Of a stretch of DNA of 8,347 nt, positions 1 through 4,961 are shown one piece after another (position 1 is the first letter of the stretch; every line of letters starts with the position of its first letter). Both the position numbers and the translations under genes were made by a program. Source of the DNA: Mycobacterium sp. (GTDB lineage Bacteria > Actinomycetota > Actinomycetes > Mycobacteriales > Mycobacteriaceae); contig JAHFVB010000207.1 in assembly GCA_023264755.1 (NCBI GenBank), positions 1 through 8,347 on the forward strand, given 5' to 3'. The notes beneath the pieces were generated by a model. The model was not told the origin of the DNA and made no database searches. It saw only the letters and a list, made by a program, of their open reading frames with translations.

Positions 1-225
1 GTACACGCCGGTGATGGCGTTGAAGCAGGTGGTCTTGCCCGCCCCGTTCGGACCGATCAGGCCGAGGATCTCACCGCGTTTTATGCCGAACGTCACCGCG
101 TCCAACGCCGTCAACCCGCCGAACTTGACGGTCAGCTCGTTGGTCTGCAGGAGCGTCTCGCCCTCCGCGGCATTCATGTCGCGGTTCAGCGCGGCGAGGT
201 CCTCGTCGATCTGCGGCTCTGTCAT
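1..225 (-). CDS. livG: LivG-type ABC transporter ATPase, N-terminal 75 residues (runs off left edge)
   Basis: This is the cytoplasmic ATP-hydrolysing subunit of a branched-chain amino acid (HAAT family) importer, which would power the LivH/LivM permease. The 75 visible codons contain the typical opening [18 protein letters not shown] (about residues 25-42) and a perfect Walker [10 protein letters not shown] (58-66), followed by CFNAITGVY. The Q-loop, signature motif and Walker B lie outside the window. The start at 223-225 is chosen because its ATG overlaps the stop of the preceding mini-ORF as ATGA. It gives an N-terminal extension of about 25 residues ([20 protein letters not shown]) before the conserved core; Met17 (175-177) is a possible internal start. 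No strong Shine-Dalgarno is seen, so expression probably depends on coupling to upstream translation. The assignment to the family is secure from Walker A and context; LivG rather than LivF is inferred from position after livM. Confidence 0.93.
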   Translation of the reverse strand, partial: MTEPQIDEDLAALNRDMNAAEGETLLQTNELTVKFGGLTALDAVTFGIKRGEILGLIGPNGAGKTTCFNAITGVY

Positions 226-395
226 GCGCGATCCCGCTTCGCTTCTCGCTTGGCCGTCATGCGCGATCCCGCTTCGCTTCTCGCTTGGCCGTCATGCGCG
301 ATCCCGCTTCGCTTCTCGCTTGGCCGTCATGCGCGTCCCCGCTTCGCTTCTCGCTTGGCCGTCATGCGCGTCCCCGCTTCGCTTCTCGCTTGGCC
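221..395 (-). repeat. Five 35-bp tandem repeats at the livM-livG junction (MIRU-like)
   Basis: Five uninterrupted units lie at 221-255, 256-290, 291-325, 326-360 and 361-395, followed by a partial GTCATGC at 396-402. Each begins GTCATGCGCG on the plus strand and ends CTTGGCC. The three units nearest livG are identical (GCGCGATCCC); the two nearest livM are identical to each other and differ only by AT to TC (GCGCGTCCCC). There are no spacers. Every unit carries a TCAT (ATGA on the coding strand) at its boundary, so the repeat is in phase with the stop/start overlap of the flanking genes. This matches the published behaviour of mycobacterial interspersed repetitive units, which sit at DTGA coupling sites and carry small ORFs overlapping their neighbours. 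Known MIRUs are longer (roughly 46-101 bp as I recall), so membership of that family is inference. Confidence 0.97.
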
Positions 396-400
396 GTCAT
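222..400 (-). other. Chain of five overlapping 12-codon mini-ORFs linking livM to livG
   Basis: Each repeat unit encodes one tiny ORF on the operon strand: 400-362, 365-327, 330-292, 295-257 and 260-222. The first two encode [12 protein letters not shown] and the last three [12 protein letters not shown]. Each stop is the TGA of an ATGA whose ATG starts the next ORF. The first ATG overlaps the livM stop (TGA 397-399) and the last stop overlaps the livG ATG (223-225). Because 35 is not a multiple of three, the repeat cannot fuse livM to livG; it always resets by termination and restart. The peptides are strongly basic (Lys/Arg-rich) and too short for a domain. They may have no function beyond keeping ribosomes moving from livM to livG. 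The ORFs are read directly from the sequence; their translation is inference. Confidence 0.7.
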
Positions 401-1602
401 GCTGCCGCCTTCTCGTCATCTGCTCGGCGCAACAGCTTTCGGGCCGCTTGCCCATAGGTCAGTAGCTGCTGGCGGACCGGGAAGAGCCCCTGCGGCCGGA
501 AGATCATCAACACCACCAGCGCCAGCCCGAAGAACAGGTACTTCAGGTCGCCGAGGTTGATGCCGAGCAGGGTCACCCCCAGAAGCCGGTTGGGAAGGTA
601 GACGATGATGAACGCGCCGAAGATGACACCCAACTTGTTGCCCTGACCGCCCAGCACGACGGCGACCAAGAACAACATCGAATTGATGATGTTGAAGTTC
701 GTCGGCGCGACGTACTGCACCTGTCCGGCGTACAGCGCACCGGACAGCCCGCCGATCCCGGCGCCGATCACGAACGCCCACAGTTTGAACTTGAAGGTGT
801 TGACGCCCATCACCTCTGCGGCGTCCTCGTCCTCGCGGATGGCCACCCAGGCCCGCCCGACGCGGCTGCGCTCGAGGTTGCCGACCAAGAGCAGAATCAC
901 GACCATCAGCAGCAGGCCAAGCCAGAACCAATAGGTGCCGTAGTTCAGGTCGCCGGTCGCGTTGCCGTTGGAGAACATGCCATTGGGTCGCTCCGCGCTC
1001 TCGAGCAGCCGCGGATAGGCGATCCGGTCCAACCCACGCGAACCGTTGGTGATGTCGGACAAGTTGTCGGCGAGCAGTCGGATGATCTCGCCGAAACCCA
1101 GTGTCACGATCGCGAGGTAGTCGCCGCGCAGGCGCAGGGTGGGGATGCCGAGAATCAACCCGGCCAGCGCGGTGACCGCCATGGCCAACGGCACACAGGC
1201 CAGCCACGCCCAGTCGGAATGCAGAAATCCGTTGACGCCCACCTGATTCCACGGGCTGGTCGGACTGGTGAGCAGGGCCACCGTATATGCGCCGACGGCG
1301 TAGAAGCCCACGTAGCCCAGGTCGAGCAGGCCAGCCTGGCCGACGACTACGTTCAGCCCGATTGCGATGATCGCCACCATGGCGAACTGCGCCATCGTGG
1401 CGCCGAAGCTGATTCCCGGGGTGTCCAAGAACGGCGGCGTGGCCAGCGGAAGCACGGCCAACAGCCCGAACAAGAGTATGCCGATGATCCACTTGGGAAT
1501 TCGGCCGAGATCGGCCCACCCGCTGCGGAGCGCGTCGCCAGGAGCCATCAGCGCGCTCGTCCGCGTAGCCGGTGCGTCGGTCGAATCCTCGTTGGCACTC
1601 AT
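397..1602 (-). CDS. livM: Branched-chain amino acid ABC transporter permease LivM
   Basis: Inner-membrane permease of 401 residues that pairs with LivH to form the translocation path of a HAAT-type importer. Hallmarks of the LivM family are visible: GQAGLLDLGYVGFYAVGAY (88-106), PTLRLRGDYLAIVTLGFGE (154-172), ITNGSRGL (184-191), and the cytoplasmic coupling loop GRAWVAIREDEDAAEVMGVN (249-268), which would contact the ATPases, followed by a glycine-rich helix. About ten hydrophobic segments are spread over residues 38-380. A polar stretch of about 35 residues precedes the first helix, and the C-terminus is charged (RRADDEKAAA). The ATG at 1600-1602 overlaps the livH stop as ATGA, indicating translational coupling. 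The TGA at 397-399 likewise overlaps the first mini-ORF of the repeat array. The family call is firm; the transported substrate (Leu/Ile/Val, other amino acids or amides) cannot be told from sequence. Confidence 0.95.
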   Translation of the reverse strand: MSANEDSTDAPATRTSALMAPGDALRSGWADLGRIPKWIIGILLFGLLAVLPLATPPFLDTPGISFGATMAQFAMVAIIAIGLNVVVGQAGLLDLGYVGFYAVGAYTVALLTSPTSPWNQVGVNGFLHSDWAWLACVPLAMAVTALAGLILGIPTLRLRGDYLAIVTLGFGEIIRLLADNLSDITNGSRGLDRIAYPRLLESAERPNGMFSNGNATGDLNYGTYWFWLGLLLMVVILLLVGNLERSRVGRAWVAIREDEDAAEVMGVNTFKFKLWAFVIGAGIGGLSGALYAGQVQYVAPTNFNIINSMLFLVAVVLGGQGNKLGVIFGAFIIVYLPNRLLGVTLLGINLGDLKYLFFGLALVVLMIFRPQGLFPVRQQLLTYGQAARKLLRRADDEKAAA

Positions 1603-2636
1603 GCGCGGGCCTTTCCGAGGCTCTCACCGAGTATGCCGGTCGGTCGGACGAGCAGGACCAGGACCAGCAACGCGAACGCCACGACGTCGCGCCACTGCGT
1701 GCCGAAGACGGCTTGGCCGTAGTTCTCCATGACGCCCAGCAGCAACCCACCCAGTAGGGCACCGCGGAGGTTGCCGATACCGCCGAGCACCGCGGCGGAG
1801 AAGGCCTTGATGCCCAGCAGGAAGCCGCCCGAATAAATGATGCCCTGTGGCACCTTGAGCGTGTACAGCAGCGCGGCCGCGCCGGCCAGCAGGCCGCCGA
1901 TGAGGAACGTCGTCATGATGATGCGCTCACGTGACACGCCCATGAGCGTCGCAGTGGTCGAATCCTGTGCCACGGCCCGGATTCCGCGCCCAAACTTGGT
2001 GCGGTTGATCGCAATGTCGGTGAGCAGCGCCAGCACCAGCGCGGATGCGATGATGACGATGGTGACGTTGGACACCGAGGCACCGAAGAACGTGAACTGA
2101 GTCTTCGGCTGCACCAGGATGATCGGCTGCTGCGCATTCGAGCCGCCGTATCCCTTGATGATGCGCGGCAGGATGAAGTGCACGAATTCCTGTAGCACGA
2201 AAGACATTCCGATCGCGGTGATCAGGAAGGTCAGCGGTCGCGCATTCCGGCGGCGCAACGGGCGGTAGGCCACGGCCTCCAAACCCAACGCGGCCGTCCC
2301 CGACACCAACATGGCGAAGATCATCGCGATCGCGAGATAGAGGATGGTCAGCCCGACACCCTTGTTGTAGGCATTGCCGCTCGGGCTGAAACCCAGGATG
2401 TAGTCCAGACAGAAGTAGGCGCCGAACATGCCGAGCATGAAGATCTCGGAGTGCGCGAAGTTGATGAGCCGCAGGACGCCGAACACCAGGGTGTAGCCGA
2501 CCGCCACCAACGCGTAGATCGCGCCCCAGGAGAGCCCGTCGACCGTCAATTGCGAGAAGCCGTTGAGCAGGTTGTCGACGTTGAAGTTGATGTTGGCGGC
2601 CAGACAGGCGACTTGGTCGACGCACTGGTGAATCAT
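1599..2636 (-). CDS. livH: Branched-chain amino acid ABC transporter permease LivH
   Basis: Inner-membrane permease of 345 residues, partner of LivM. Family motifs include GAIYALVAVGYTLVFGVLRL (38-57), running into INFAHSEIFMLGMFGAY (58-74), with Ser where many LivH proteins have Gly in NFAHG. Further along is the coupling-loop region FGRGIRAVAQDSTTATLMGV with the following GGLLAGAAALLY helix, and near the C-terminus the typical LRGALLGGLLLGVMENYG and LVLVLLVRPTGILGE. The ATG at 2634-2636 is preceded by GAGGAG (complement of 2647-2652) with a 10-nt spacer, slightly long but the best site. An N-terminal stretch of about 30 residues with two cysteines precedes the first helix; a later start would be possible but lacks a better ribosome site. 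The TGA overlaps the livM start as ATGA. It lies 82 bp downstream of the binding-protein gene, separated by a hairpin. Confidence 0.95.
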   Translation of the reverse strand: MIHQCVDQVACLAANINFNVDNLLNGFSQLTVDGLSWGAIYALVAVGYTLVFGVLRLINFAHSEIFMLGMFGAYFCLDYILGFSPSGNAYNKGVGLTILYLAIAMIFAMLVSGTAALGLEAVAYRPLRRRNARPLTFLITAIGMSFVLQEFVHFILPRIIKGYGGSNAQQPIILVQPKTQFTFFGASVSNVTIVIIASALVLALLTDIAINRTKFGRGIRAVAQDSTTATLMGVSRERIIMTTFLIGGLLAGAAALLYTLKVPQGIIYSGGFLLGIKAFSAAVLGGIGNLRGALLGGLLLGVMENYGQAVFGTQWRDVVAFALLVLVLLVRPTGILGESLGKARA

Positions 2637-2666
2637 CCGGTGGCGGCTCCTCGCGACGGGGTGCTG

Positions 2667-2706
2667 AAAACAGACGCGCCCGAGACATGGTGGTCTCGGG
2701 CGCGTC
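2667..2706 (-). terminator. Terminator-like hairpin between livK and livH
   Basis: A perfect 14-bp inverted repeat (arms 2673-2686 and 2693-2706, GC-rich, loop of 6 nt) begins 12 nt after the livK stop. In the transcribed minus direction the hairpin is followed by TGTTTTC (complement of 2666-2672), a short T-run. This has the shape of an intrinsic terminator but a weak tail. It could give partial termination, or protect the 3' end of livK mRNA, so that binding protein is made in excess of the membrane subunits, a known arrangement in binding-protein operons. The hairpin is seen directly; its effect is inferred. Confidence 0.75.
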
Positions 2707-2718
2707 CCGGTTCATGGA

Positions 2719-3936
2719 CTACTGAACCTTGTAGATCCAGATCAGGTTGTTCGTGAGCTCACCCTTGTCGGTCCACTGGTACTTGCGGGCAATGCCCTGG
2801 CCGTCGTAGGTCTTCACGAACTCCAGCAGGTCGGGGCGGGTGATCTTGCCGGCATCGATGCCCTTCAGCATGATCGTTCCGAGGTCGTAGCCCTCAGTGC
2901 TGTAGGTGCCGGGCTCCTGGCCGAACGCCGCGGTGTACTCCTTGGCGAAGTCCGCCGGGGCGGGGCTGCACGGGCACGACAGCAGCGCGTCCTTGGTGGC
3001 CTCGCCACCCTGCTTGACGAACTCGGGATCCTTGGTGCCGTCGGCGCTGACGAACGTCGCGGTGACGCCGCCGTCCTTCAGTTGCTGCGCCAGTGGCGCC
3101 GCTTCCGCGTAGTAGCCGCCGTAGAAGATGGCATCGGGAGCTGCGCCCTTGAGCTGCGTGACCGCGGCGGAGAAGTCCTTGTCGCCCTTCTTCACCTGGA
3201 TGTTGCAGCTGGAGTCCGCGGTCGCCCCCAGGGTGTCGCGGACCACCGTGGCCAGGCCAAGCCCGTAGTCGGTGCTGTCGTCGACGACGCAGACCTTCTT
3301 CAGGCCAAGCGTGTTCTTCAGATAGTTGGCGACGGCCTTGCCCTGCGCACCGTCGTTGCCCAGGCCGCGGAAGAACGTCTTCCACCCGTTCTCGCTCAAC
3401 GCGACGTTGGTGGCCGAGGCGGTGGCGGCGACCAGGCCGGCCTGGTCGAACACCGTCCCGGTGGCCTTGGTCTCGCCCGAGAACGCCGGGCCGACAAGGC
3501 CGATGGTGAACGGGTCGTCGACGATCTGGGGCGCGATGCCCGTCGCCTTCTGCGGGTCACCCTCGGTGTCGAACGGCTTGAGCTGGACCTGGCAACCCGG
3601 GTTGGCCTTGTTGTGCTTGTCGATCGCCAGCTGAACGCCGTTCTTGATGTTGATGCCAAGCGCGGCATCCGGTCCGGTCAAGGCGCCGGCCATCGCGATC
3701 GAAAGTGGCGGGCAGGTGGCCTTGCCGTCGCCCGCGGGATCGGCCGCCGCCGACGTATCGGGAGGCGTGAGCTTCGCGCCGTTGTCGTCGATCGGAAATT
3801 GCTCGACGATCTTCAAATTGGTCTGGGCCGAGTTCCCCTGCTCGGGCGTGGACTGCTTGCTGCAGGCGGCGATGCCGACCACGAGCAGACCCGCGCTTCC
3901 GAGAGCAAATGCACTCCGAGCAATGCCACTGCGCAC
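2719..3936 (-). CDS. livK: Branched-chain amino acid binding lipoprotein (LivJ/LivK type)
   Basis: Extracytoplasmic solute-binding lipoprotein (periplasmic-binding fold type I, Peripla_BP_6 class) that would capture the substrate and deliver it to LivH/LivM. A signal peptide with basic n-region (RSGIARS), hydrophobic core (FALGSAGLLVVG) and lipobox IAAC puts the lipidated cysteine at residue 25. A Ser/Pro/Asp-rich linker follows to about residue 70; the binding domain opens with LSIAMAGALTGPDAALGINI (78-97) and includes PFTIGLVGPAFSGETKATG (142-160). The chosen start is GTG 3934-3936 because GGAGG sits 5 nt upstream and the signal peptide begins there, giving 405 residues. A TTG-initiated extension of 44 residues upstream would bury the signal peptide and is rejected. 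The extra cysteines (75, 115, 216, 244, 321, 323) could form disulfides. Substrate is uncertain: family members bind Leu/Ile/Val, other amino acids or amides. Confidence 0.93.
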   Translation of the reverse strand: MRSGIARSAFALGSAGLLVVGIAACSKQSTPEQGNSAQTNLKIVEQFPIDDNGAKLTPPDTSAAADPAGDGKATCPPLSIAMAGALTGPDAALGINIKNGVQLAIDKHNKANPGCQVQLKPFDTEGDPQKATGIAPQIVDDPFTIGLVGPAFSGETKATGTVFDQAGLVAATASATNVALSENGWKTFFRGLGNDGAQGKAVANYLKNTLGLKKVCVVDDSTDYGLGLATVVRDTLGATADSSCNIQVKKGDKDFSAAVTQLKGAAPDAIFYGGYYAEAAPLAQQLKDGGVTATFVSADGTKDPEFVKQGGEATKDALLSCPCSPAPADFAKEYTAAFGQEPGTYSTEGYDLGTIMLKGIDAGKITRPDLLEFVKTYDGQGIARKYQWTDKGELTNNLIWIYKVQ

Positions 3937-3941
3937 TTTTT

Positions 3942-3946
3942 CCTCC
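3942..3946 (-). promoter_or_regulatory. Strong Shine-Dalgarno deciding the GTG start of livK
   Basis: The complement of 3942-3946 is GGAGG, separated by AAAAA from GTG at 3934-3936. It is the best ribosome site in the window and fixes the livK start at a GTG rather than the upstream TTG of the same frame. Confidence 0.85.
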
Positions 3947-3965
3947 GAATCAAACGTTGTCGTCG

Positions 3966-4005
3966 GCATCGGCGACGCAGCGCACTTCTGCCGGAGCGCC
4001 GATGC
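3966..4005 (-). promoter_or_regulatory. Stem-loop in the liv operon 5' leader
   Basis: Perfect 9-bp arms (GCATCGGCG 3966-3974 and CGCCGATGC 3997-4005) enclose 22 nt that can form an inner 4-bp stem (GCAG 3977-3980 with CTGC 3988-3991). It ends 19 nt upstream of the livK Shine-Dalgarno, leaving that site single-stranded. If transcription starts at the TATGTT hexamer nearby, the stem would sit at the very 5' end of the mRNA, a position known to stabilise transcripts. No following T-run, so it is not a terminator. Structure seen; role inferred. Confidence 0.45.
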
Positions 4006-4014
4006 TTCCGGTAG

Positions 4015-4020
4015 AACATA
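4015..4020 (-). promoter_or_regulatory. Possible -10 element of the liv operon
   Basis: The complement reads TATGTT, fitting the mycobacterial housekeeping -10 pattern TANNNT, with a predicted start about G at 4008. No recognisable -35 lies 16-19 nt upstream, so the call is weak. The 177-bp gap between pdtaR and livK (3937-4113) holds no ORF I would call, and a promoter is expected in it; read-through from pdtaR on the same strand is also possible. Confidence 0.25.
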
Positions 4021-4113
4021 GCCAACACCTGGCCCAAGTGCGTGATGTTGGGAAATGCGGACTGGCAACCAGCTGTGTGAAAGGGCTAGTCGGCGTGTCT
4101 GGAAACCCAGTGT

Positions 4114-4725
4114 TTACGCGTCGCCAGGTGCGGCCAGTGTCTCCAGCACCACCTCGGCGACGCGCTTCATCGTGGTCCGACGGTCCATGGCGGCGCGCTG
4201 AATCCACTTGAACGCCTCGGGTTCCGACATCCCCTGCTTCTCCTGCAGCAAACCCTTGGCCCGTTCGACGAGCTTGCGCGTCTCGAGCCGTTCGGACAGA
4301 TTGGCGACCTCGGTCTCCAGCGCGGCCAGCTCCCCGTAGCGGCTGACGGCCAGTTCGATCGCCGGAATCAGGTCGGTGATGGAGAACGGTTTCACCAGGT
4401 AGGCCATCGCGCCGGCGTCCCGCGCCCGCTCCACCAACTCGCGCTGCGAGAACGCCGTCAGCACCAGAACCGGCGCGATTCGCTTCTGCGCAATCTCCGC
4501 GGCGGCGTCGATGCCGTCGCGGCGCGGCATCTTGACGTCCATGATCACCAGGTCTGGACGCAGCTTTTCGGCCAGGTCAACGGCCTCCTGGCCGTCGCCG
4601 GCCTCGCCGACGACGTCGTAGCCCTCCTCGCGGAGCATCTCTGCGAGGTCGAGGCGAATGAGAGCTTCGTCCTCGGCGATGAGAACACGGCGCGGCTTGT
4701 CGGCGTCCGTCGGTGACCCGGTCAT
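4114..4725 (-). CDS. pdtaR: ANTAR-domain response regulator PdtaR
   Basis: Cytoplasmic two-component response regulator of 203 residues that acts on RNA, not DNA. The receiver domain (about 13-128) has the acidic pocket E18-D19-E20, phosphoacceptor D63 in VIMDVKMPRRDG, T90 and K112 in LVKPF. A helical linker (about 132-150, LETEVANLSERLETRK) leads into the ANTAR domain (about 145-196) with KGLLQEKQGMSEPEAFKWIQ and AAMDRRTTMKRVAE. The match to M. tuberculosis Rv1626 (205 residues) is close throughout. In that species PdtaR is phosphorylated by the kinase PdtaS, encoded elsewhere, and binds paired hexaloop hairpins to control termination or translation. The start at ATG 4723-4725 matches Rv1626. 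An in-frame ATG at 4789-4791 would add 22 residues but has no spaced ribosome site. No Shine-Dalgarno precedes the chosen ATG, so the mRNA may be leaderless. The cyclase gene lies just beyond the tRNA, as Rv1625c lies beside Rv1626. Confidence 0.96.
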   Translation of the reverse strand: MTGSPTDADKPRRVLIAEDEALIRLDLAEMLREEGYDVVGEAGDGQEAVDLAEKLRPDLVIMDVKMPRRDGIDAAAEIAQKRIAPVLVLTAFSQRELVERARDAGAMAYLVKPFSITDLIPAIELAVSRYGELAALETEVANLSERLETRKLVERAKGLLQEKQGMSEPEAFKWIQRAAMDRRTTMKRVAEVVLETLAAPGDA

Positions 4726-4731
4726 TCGCAC

Positions 4732-4737
4732 ATTGTC
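4732..4737 (-). promoter_or_regulatory. Possible -10 element giving a leaderless pdtaR mRNA
   Basis: The complement reads GACAAT, four of six bases of TATAAT including the key A and final T, exactly 6 nt before the pdtaR ATG. Transcription would begin at the A of the start codon. The first base is G, not T, and no -35 is clear, so this is tentative. Confidence 0.25.
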
Positions 4738-4770
4738 CCGTGGCGCGTCCAGATCAGCGACCGCGGGGGC

Positions 4771-4801
4771 GTGACGGACGGTTTCGGGCATCCTTTATCG
4801 T
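4771..4801 (+). promoter_or_regulatory. Possible tRNA promoter
   Basis: GTGACG (4771-4776, similar to TTGACA) is followed 19 nt later by TATCGT (4796-4801), which fits TANNNT. The predicted start near 4808 lies about 12 nt before the tRNA 5' end. Alternatively TTTATC (4794-4799) gives a 17-nt spacer but a poorer hexamer. It overlaps the presumed upstream region of pdtaR on the opposite strand. Confidence 0.4.
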
Positions 4802-4819
4802 GGGAGTCCGCACCAACTA

Positions 4820-4896
4820 GCCCTCGTATCCCAACTGGCAGAGGAAACGGATTCAAAACCCGTGCAGTGTGAGTTCGAATCTCACCGAGGGCACCA
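4820..4896 (+). tRNA. tRNA-Leu, anticodon CAA, short variable region
   Basis: A full cloverleaf with encoded CCA. Acceptor stem GCCCTCG (4820-4826) pairs with CGAGGGC (4886-4892), discriminator A73 at 4893 and CCA 4894-4896. The D-arm has a 3-bp stem (TCC/GGA) and a loop ending GGCAGA. The anticodon stem ACGGA/CCCGT (4847-4851, 4859-4863) has one A-C mismatch next to the loop TTCAAAA; anticodon CAA is at 4854-4856 and reads UUG. The T-arm is GTGAG-TTCGAAT-CTCAC (4869-4885). A73, A14, A15 and T48 (A15-U48 pair) agree with known leucine identity elements. However the variable region is only GCAGT (4864-4868), whereas bacterial leucine tRNAs normally carry a long class II arm. Leucine is the best call from the anticodon and D-arm; charging is not proven. 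It is transcribed divergently from pdtaR and 65 bp ahead of the cyclase. Confidence 0.85.
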
Positions 4897-4949
4897 AGAA
4901 ACACCAGGTCACTTCGTAAAACGAGCCCAAGGAGCGACCGCCACCCGGC

Positions 4950-4955
4950 TAACCT
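4950..4955 (+). promoter_or_regulatory. Possible -10 element giving a leaderless cyclase mRNA
   Basis: TAACCT matches TANNNT and lies exactly 6 nt before ATG 4962-4964, so transcription would start at the A of the start codon. The sequence between hexamer and ATG (CTAGCG) contains no Shine-Dalgarno. GGAG at 4931-4934 is too far upstream. Leaderless messages are common in mycobacteria. No -35 is evident, and read-through from the tRNA cannot be excluded. Confidence 0.45.
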
Positions 4956-4961
4956 CTAGCG

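Noticed and set aside
221..400. CRISPR array
   Set aside because: The 35-bp units are directly adjacent with no spacers, and no cas genes are present; it is a simple tandem repeat.
11..560. Plus-strand ORFs of 71-148 codons across the repeat array
   Set aside because: They are shadows: they run antisense to livG and livM, and their repetitive peptide (ASLLAWPSC and variants) is only the repeat read on the wrong strand.
416..1762. 448-codon minus-strand ORF overlapping livM and livH
   Set aside because: It is an Arg/Gly/Pro-rich frame shadow of high-GC coding DNA; the other minus frame encodes livM with clear motifs.
3966..4005. ANTAR target (dual hexaloop hairpins) in the liv leader
   Set aside because: The inner loop is 7 nt and lacks the A1/G4 pattern, and I see no second matching hairpin nearby.
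3082..4014. 310-codon plus-strand ORF
   Set aside because: It lies antisense to livK, has low-complexity Arg/Gly/Val/Leu-rich composition and no recognisable domain; livK has signal peptide, lipobox and family motifs.
3937..4068. 44-residue N-terminal extension of livK from a TTG start
   Set aside because: The signal peptide and the GGAGG ribosome site both point to GTG 3934-3936.
4097..4113. Intrinsic terminator of pdtaR
   Set aside because: Only a 4-bp stem (CTGG/CCAG on the minus strand) with no T-run follows the pdtaR stop; too weak to call.
4879..4900. tRNA 3' end as an integration (att) site
   Set aside because: No integrase gene, no duplicated tRNA end and no change in gene content around it.
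4904..4925. Terminator after the tRNA
   Set aside because: Only TCGT-AAA-ACGA can pair, with no T-run; a 4-bp stem is not convincing.
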